From Lamellibrachia satsuma (taxonomy: Eukaryota; Annelida; Polychaeta; Sabellida; Siboglinidae): a stretch of DNA of 64,000 nucleotides. Positions 38,101 through 47,100 of the stretch are shown piece after piece. Within the stretch, counting starts at the first letter, position 1. The number at the start of each line of letters is the position of its first letter. The DNA lies in the NCBI GenBank assembly GCA_033239005.1, contig BSQZ01000001.1:8770000-8833999 (forward strand), in the 5' to 3' direction. The notes below the pieces were generated by a model. The model was given only the letters and a program-made list of their open reading frames with translations, ran no database searches and was not told the origin of the DNA. A program made the position numbers and the translations under genes.

Positions 38101-41100
38101 GAATAATCCTGTCTCTGATTTGGAGAAAGATCGAGACACAGGTAAATTTCAGGCAGTTCAGTTGCCAGTAGAGGGCAGTGTTCAGGCGGTACAAAACGCG
38201 TTGGATTATTTGGACCACGAGTCAACAGATTCTGGCGTACTGAATCTTGAACACCAAACAGCATTCTCTGTGTCCACTCGCCTGACAGACGTAGAGTCTG
38301 TGCATTTACACAAGGCTGCATCAACAATACAGTCTTACTGGCGCATGGCATTGGCACGCAGGCGGTACCAGAACCTGCTTGGAGAAACATTGTTCTGCCA
38401 GCAGAGGATGGGAGGTAAATTGGCAGACAAGGTTGCGACGCATGAATGGGAGGAGAGAGCCGCTGTGCTCATTCAGAGGTGGTATCGAGGCTGGTGCAAA
38501 GTCAAGCATGACAAGATAGTGTTCCACGTCAAACGGGGTGCTGCCATCGCTGTTCAGACTTGGTACCGCCACTGCTGCCTACTTCGTAAACAGAGACAGG
38601 AGTTCCTTCGGTTGAAGCATGCTGTGTCTGTAATACAGACAGCCTACCGCTGCCACAAACAGAGACAACAGTTCCTTCGTCTGAAGAATGCTGCAACTTT
38701 AATACAGACAGCCTACCACTGCCACAGACAGAGACAACAGTTCCTTCATCTGAAGAATGCTGCGTCTATAATACAGACGACCTACCGCTGCCACAGACAG
38801 AGACAACAGTTCCTTCATCTGAAGAATGCTGCGTCTGTAATACAGACGATCTATCGCTGCCACAAACAGAGACAACAGTTCCGTCGTCTGAAGAATGCTG
38901 CGTCTGTAATACAGACGGCCTACCGCTGCTACAGACAGAGAGACCAGTTCCTTCGTCTGAAGAATGCTGCGTCTGTAATACAGACGTCCTACCGCTGCCA
39001 CAGACAGAGACAACAGTTCCTTCATCTGAAGAATGCTGCGTCTGTAATACAGACGATCTATCGCTGCCACAAACAGAGACAACAGTTCCGTCGTCTGAAG
39101 AATGCTGCGTCTGTAATACAGACGGCCTACCGCTGCCACAGACAGAGACAACAGTTCCTTCGTCTGAAGAATGCTGCGTCTGTAATACAGACGGCCTACC
39201 GCTGCCACAGACAGAGACAACAGTTCCTTCGTCTGAAGAATGCTGCGTCTGTAATACAGACGGCCTACCGCTGCCACAGACAGAGACAACAGTTCCTTCG
39301 TCTGAAGAATGCTGCGTCTGTAATACAGACGGCCTACCGCTGCCACAGACAGAGACAACAGTTCCTTCGTCTGAAGAATGCTGCGTCTGTAATACAGACG
39401 GCCTACCGCTGCCACAGACAGAGACAACAGTTCCTTCGCCTGAAGAATGCTGCGCCTGTAATACAGACGGCCTACCGCTGCCACAGACAGAGACAACAGT
39501 TCCTTCGTCTGAAGAATGCTGCGTCTGTAATACAGACGGCCTACCGCTGCCACAGACAGAGACAACAGGTCCTTCGTCTGAAGAATGCTGCGTCTGTAAT
39601 ACAGACGGCCTACCGCTGCCACAGACAGAGACAACAGTTCCTTCGTCTGAAGAATGCTGCATCTGTAATACAGTTGGCCTACCGCTGCCACAGACAGAGA
39701 CAACAGTTCCTTCGTCTGAAGAATGCTGCGTTTGTAATACAGATAGCCTACCGCTGCCACAGACAGAGACAACAGTTCCTTCGTCTGAAGAATGCTGCGT
39801 CTGTAATACAGGCGGCCTACCGCTGCCACAGACAGAGACAACAGTTCCTTCGTCTGAAGAATGCTGCGTCTGTAATACAGACGACCTACCGCTGCCACAG
39901 ACAGAGACAACAGGTCCTTCGTCTGAAGAATGCTGCGTCTGTAATACAGACGGCCTACCGCTGCCACAGACAGAGACAACAGTTCCTTCGTCTGAAGAAT
40001 GCTGCGTCTGTAATACAGACGGCCTACCGCTGCCACAGACAGAGAGACCAGTTCCTTCGTCTGAAGAATGCTGCGTCTGTAATACAGACGGCCTACCGCT
40101 GCCAAAGACAGAGAGACCTATTCCTTCGTCTAAAGAGTGCTGCATGTATAATACAGATGGCCTACTGCTGTCACAGACAGAGACAACAGTTCCTTCGCCT
40201 GAAGCACGCTGCATCTGTAATACAGACGGCCTACCGCTGCCACAAGTTCAGGGTTGAGGCCCAGCATCACAGACAATCTGCTGTCATAATCCAGGCATGG
40301 TTCCGAGGATATCGAGCACAGAAGCAATTCAATTTGATGAAACAGTCTGTAGTGAGAATACAGTGTTTTTACCGAGGTCTCATCATGAGACGGTATTACC
40401 AGTTAATGCGCAACGCTGCCGTGCTCCTACAATGCAAGTGGCGTGCCATTCTGGCAATGCGCCGGTGTCAGCGACACTTTCAGGTGACGATTGCAGCCGT
40501 GGCTACTATTCAAGCTGCCTTCCGTCACTATGCCACAAGGAAGTATTGCCAGAACCGACATTATGCTGCAATTGTCATTCAGTCAGCGTACCGTCGTCAT
40601 GCAGTCAGATCGAGGTATCTGTCCCTGAGGCAAGCTGCAGTAACAATCCAGTCGTGGTACCGAGAACGGCAACAGAGGATTGCCTACTGCCGACATCGTG
40701 TGGCAGTGTGCATACTCCAGAAACACATTAAAGGGTTCCTCCTGCAGTGCTATGCACGACGACAGTATCTGCATATTAGGCAAAGTGTTGTCACACTCCA
40801 AGCAGCTGTGAGAGGGCATCTGGCAAGGAGGAGGGTAAGTCGGTTGCGTGCGGCCATCACGATTCAGGCATGCTTCCGTGGTCACATGCAACGTAGGAGG
40901 TTCGAGGAAACCAAGGCGATGGCTATCATCTTGCAAAGCTGCGTGCGAGGTTGGTTGGCACGGCGACACTTCGAGGAGAACAGGGCAAGGTTGTGGGCTG
41001 CTTTGTTCATCCAGAGACGCTTCCGGAAGCTGCGCCTCGAAAGACATTTGGAGGTACGTGCACAGTGTTTGCAGTAGTCGTTGAAGGTGGCCATGAAACT

Positions 41101-44100
41101 TATGTAGGGTTCATTAAAACTGATCTTCATTAATGATTCAGTTAATTAATTGTGCTGTTCATTCAGATGTATAAATGAGTACAGGGGTTCCTGGCTATAG
41201 ACACTGGTAGGTTTTATGCGAAAGAATAGCTTTTGGTCAGTAACTGTGGCATGGCTGAATGCTTCCCAGAGAAGGAGTTGGTGTTTCAATGAACAAGTGT
41301 ACTTTTGTCACTGAGCAGTTGATTTGTGTAACATTCAATGCGATTGTTAAGTTGGTTCAAACTGAAGTCGACCCCCTCTACTCCACCGTAGAACGTGTAA
41401 ATAAGTTGCTAAAAACAAAAAATTTCTTATTATTTTAAATTAACTTTATTATCACAAATATTTTTGTTGACATATTTTCTTACAATTGTTTGTGCGATTT
41501 GTTCCCTCTAAACCCAACCTGTATTACTTCACTGCAGAAGCAACAACGTCTGCGACGACACCATCTGGCAATAGTTGGTGCAATGATGCGACGCCATCTA
41601 GCGGCCATTCGAATCCAGCGGTGTTACAGGCGGCTTGTATACATGCGGGCGGCGCAAGAGAGAATTGAAATCCTAATTAAGCTGCAGGTATTATGAATTC
41701 TTATTGACATTCAAGGGCTGATTTATTCCGAATGACGGTCAGTATATAAAGATGTACTTTATGCAATAACCAACACAAGTCCGATGTAGTAGAGATTGAA
41801 AAGGGCCAAATAAATGACGTTTTATTGCAAAGTGGACTGCTTATCACGCAGCCACTTTGGGAAGCACATTAACAGGAATGTGAGCTCCTCAAAGCAAACC
41901 AGACAGGAACTGAACACATGTACAGCCCCGTCCGGCAAGTTTCTCAGAGCCCACATTCCTACAGGCATGACGATAACATATATACATCAAGAAGTCGTCA
42001 TGAACATGTAATGCAAAGAATACAGACATTCCACCACCAATACACAAATTTAATTACAAACAGGTGGGGCCATTTCGCTAACCTATATAAACATAAGCCA
42101 AGAATACTGATGAAGAAACAGGAAGCCTGTCTGCGCAGAAAACCCCATGAACACCAACTACTAGGGGACAAACCTCCGTGTTCATCTAGTATAAAGCAAA
42201 AAGTGGGGAAAGCAGTTTCGACATCTTCCAACTTCCTATTTCATCAACGATGTACAATCACATTTTACACTAAGTATTGAAAATAAGGAAGGAAGGTGGG
42301 GAGGAGGGCAGATTTCGAGAGACAAATTTTCTCGACACAACTTCGCAATGCAGAGACTGGAACAGGAGTGAAAGATTCCAGCTGCTGGCTCTGGTTTGAA
42401 CTGGTTTCTGTTAAGCCGTGATTGGCTGACTAGCGCGGAGTAATACAAATTATTTGGCCACATAGTTCCGGTGTAGTCTCGGACACCCAGGGCAAGACTT
42501 GCCTTGGTTATTTCAGCTGTAAGTTGCATAAATCCATTTATGCAATAACCAACACAAGTCCGATGTAGTAGAGATTGAAAAGGGCCATATAAATGACGTT
42601 TTATTGCAAAGTGGACTGCTTATCACGCAGCCACTTTGGGAAGCACATTAACAGGAATGTGAGCTCCTCAAAGCAAACCAGACAGAACTGAACACATGTA
42701 CAGCCCCGTCCGGCAAGTTTCTCAGAGCCCACATTCCTACAGGCATGACGATAACATATATACATCAAGAAGTCGTCATGAACATGTAATGCAAAGAATA
42801 CAGACATTCCACCACCAATACACAAATTTAATTACAAACAGGTGGGGCCAGACGGTCGGTCTTTGTATGTAAAGATGTACTATGTGCAAGTCAAAAACAT
42901 GCAAAATGTTATGGCTATGTTCGACAGTTCTGGCCACAAGTTATGTCAATGACGTGAGTCTATGTTGGCCATCTAAGATTGCACCATGTTAATAATTATG
43001 AAACAATGAAAACAAATTTTAATAAGCATGATACCTCTTTATTGGGTTTGTGTGATATGGAAAGATTCTGAAAAAGAATGATTCTATAGTATTCGGTAAT
43101 GTATGATACTTTCTTGTACATGTGTACATAATCAAATTCAATAAATAAATAATTTAATAAACAATGGTATTCTAGGCAGTGTCCTTTGTAGTAATTATAT
43201 TTTTACGTAGGTTTTTATTTTACTGTAATAGCCATTATTATTAATTTTGATATTTCATTTCTTGATAGCAGTACCAGTGACCAGCATGCATTGTATATAT
43301 TAATTGGTGGGTAGTACTTAATATAATCTGGTAGTCCACACTGCAGTGAGTGCTGCACTATGAGGTTTACAGGGGTTCATCCTGACATAATTTGCCTTGT
43401 TTACAGAGCTGGGTGCGTGGCAGATTGCAGCGGCAGCGATACCTGTGCCAGCGCCAGGCTGTTGTGCGGTTCCAGCGGGCGGCGCGCATGTACCTACATC
43501 GCCGCGTGGTGGCTGTCACTGTCCTGCAGGCAGTCGTGCGTGGCTGGTTCGTGCGTCGGACCGTAACAAGGCAACAGAGTGCGGCGCTACTCATTCAGGT
43601 GAGTGGACATCTCTTTCACACTTTCTGCAATTATTTATGTTATATAAATTATATAAGTTTTAGATTATCAATGTACACTTTTTAGTATTAGTATGCTAAT
43701 AATTGAGCTAACAATTTATGCTTTTCGGTGGGTAGTTCCTATGCAGTGATGATGCATGTTGGGGCTGATGTATTGTGGTGAACTTTGTGAGATTTCATCA
43801 TACAAGACTGTTACTTTATCACAAGTAGTCGTTTAGTTGAAACTGCTACTGGTTGTAATGTTCTTAATTATTTGTGAATGCAGGCAACGTGGCGTGGCAG
43901 TCGCGTGCGCCATGGCATCAAGAGTCGGCGCATGCACGATGTGTGTGCACGCGCGCGTGTTGCGACACAGAATGCAGCCGAGTCGAACAAACTGGGAAAC
44001 CGTACAGCGTCGGCTCTCGACTTCCTACTACGCTACAGACAACTGTCATACATCCTTGAGGCCGTCATTACCCTTGGTGAGACGTCATTCCTTGTTTATG

Positions 44101-47100
44101 CCGTGTGCTCTATGCCATTATTGGCCACTTAAACACTCACAGTTTGCTTGCAAGAATATCAGAAATGTTGTATACGCATAGCTGCTTTTTTTGTAGGCAT
44201 CATTATATTTGATTTGGCATTTGTCCCATAGGACAAGTAGCGGGTCATGTTTACTTGTCCCACCAACACTATACTTGTCCCCCCTTGAAAACTACAAATG
44301 CATTGAATTACTATAACACCCATCTGGATGTATATAATATTCAGGATGATGTTTTTAACTAATATGTCCTAGTACATTTTCAGAGTATGTATAACAAAAC
44401 GTGCTTAGTAATACAAATACGCATAGCTTTTGCTGTCGCGCCGAAGCTGAGTGGCGTTAGGCCGTTGCGCTGGCATTTGTTATGATCGCGATCTGTTTCT
44501 GACATTAGATATTAATTTTGTAGCAATAATGTTAAAAATTAAAAACAAAACAGGCATATATGTCAGAAGTGTGGCTATGGAAGGTGTTATGTTCTTATGT
44601 TTGTATATTTCGTATACTATATCACAACGAGTGTAATGTAACATAGAACGTTTATTATGCGAACGTGCTGATCCTCAGGAAGTTGATCTTACAAAAAGGC
44701 AAAACATATAGGGGTTGTCATCGGGTATAACATACCCGATATTGTATCAAGCTAGTATACAATACGAATACATAACAGAAGGGGGCATTTATATGAGGAA
44801 TGGTAACAGCACGTTCATGTTTTCAGCAGAACAGCGTTACTGTCCTAGTGATCTTAAACTACGCGTTGGTTGTTGCTTCTGTACAATGTCACTCATGTAT
44901 GCTCGTGCCAGTTCGTTGAGCACTTTATATGTGAAGGTGTTAACCTTAAAGCGGAGCCAGTATTTCACCGGAAGCCCATGTAGCTCACGTAACACAGGTG
45001 TTATGTGTTCGCTCTTGCGAATTCTGTAGCTTACACAAAAGACCACGTTGTTGTGGCAGGCCACACCGAAGACAATAATTATTAAATACTTGTTAGGAAT
45101 GGCTTATGTTTGGCAGCATTCATCCAAATGTTCCTCTAAAACTTACGACACAAAAAAACTACTATTATGGCGATTAGTGAACCCTGGTGTCATTGAGATG
45201 ACTCGAGTCACCTATTTTTACTTGACCTGTAATTCAGAGAAATGACTCGAGACTTGACTTGACTTGCCCACAAGTCTGACACAGTGTAACCTGTTCTGTC
45301 GCTGTAGATGTGTCGACGCGCCTGTCTCCACGATGCTGTGAACGCATGGCGGAGGAGAACGCAGTGCCGGTCATCTACCAACTCATCCGTAGTTGCAACC
45401 GCAGTCTGCCTCACATGGAGATTATCAAACATTCCATTAACATCCTACTGAACCTAGCCAAGGTGAGTCGTGGCATAAATGGCATGTCCTCTTTCCACAG
45501 GTTTGGCGTGTGTGTCCTCCCAAAATGCATCATCTTTTGATTTATTCCTGTTCTATCTTTTTTGTGGCTATTGTATTTCCTACTAAAATCGCATATGTGC
45601 ACATGCCCGCACGTACGCACGTACACACAGGACTAACAAGTATACCACCACACTCCCTGGTGGATTATAATGGAATGTAAAGATTTGGATAACAGAACCA
45701 CATGCCTATACATTAAGATAGGTGGGGTGGCTATTATATGCTTGTCTTGAATTGATTAGTTTCAGTAGAAGTTTTTAAGATAAATTAACCATTTCTTCAC
45801 AAATTGTAGTTTAAATATTATATAATATACCAGATACATTTTTTTTATAGTTTTTTATTTATTTGGTTATGATTTAGCCACTAAAAACGAAGTTTAAACG
45901 TTTTGAGAAAATCCCCAAAGAAATAAATGACATACATATAAGTATGACAGTGTAACTGATAACTTTTCGGCAGATTTTGGTTAACATAAACCAGTTATGT
46001 CTGCTACACCACCATAAATGAATTAGCAAAAGTTGAATGACAGCCTAAGGTGGCAGTGTATTTTAGACACAAACCCTTCACCAATCGTAATTTACTGCTG
46101 TATTACGTTGCATGCACGTAAGACGCGTTCATATGCAACATTGCAAAGTCGTGAGAGTTGTAATTTTTTTCAAACAATATTTAAACATCATTTCCTGGTT
46201 ATTAATGAAAACACAATCTCAACAAATGCTTGTCTTTGTGTTGAAATTTACGGTTTTTTCACTGGCGTTTTATGTCCATTTGTAATATTGACATGTCCGG
46301 ATGTCCCCTTAATTTGCAGTCACAATAGCGCTTGAATCTGTACTTGTAACGTGTTGTCGTCTATGGTATTAGGTTACGCCAGCCATGTAACAGACACGTG
46401 AAAGGGTGTGCGTAGGGTCATTTCGATTGGCCCGTTATCCCGCGGGGTCACCAGGTCACATATGCTTCGACATTTCCGTTAGTGTTAAAGGCACCATAAA
46501 CTACGTTAACGCTCACTGAATGCTGATATTTGCTGGTTTAAGTACATGATTTAGTTAGGTAGATGCAATACTGATGTGTACTAGCAATACAGTAACCAAA
46601 TTATGTGTTCCGCTTTCACCGCTCCAGCCACCTTAAGCAGCATGATGTTCTCAGAGTTACCTGTCCTGTCTTAACCAGCTGTTGTTTCTTTGTAGTATGA
46701 GAAGACGGTGGCAGCAGTTTTTGACGTAGACGGCTCGGTCGAGATACTAGTTGAGCTTCTGCAGGTTTATCGCGAGAAAGGCCCAATCTTCCCGAAGACG
46801 TGCACTCTACTTGGCGTGCTCTGCTACGATGCAAGTCGCAGACAGGTGAGAGCAATATCCCCGTGCTAACATGGAGTCCACGAAAGTGGCGCTTCACTGT
46901 AACTAGTTTACGCTATATCAGAATATTGAATTTAGCCACCGGTTTCATTGCTGTAGCAGTTGTGGGGTTAGCAGTGCAAACAACCAAAATATGTTAATGT
47001 TCAGTTAACTTTGCGTTTGGCACTGATTTATTTTTATCAGTAATATATTCTAAACAATTACTGCACTAGTTAAGCCATTGTTTCGTTTTGGCTATGTCAC

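Noticed and set aside
38699..40214. Two antisense open frames of 468 and 482 codons across the IQ array
   Set aside because: They are open only because a 69-bp unit without stops is repeated. The sense frame is an established ASPM exon, so these are shadows.
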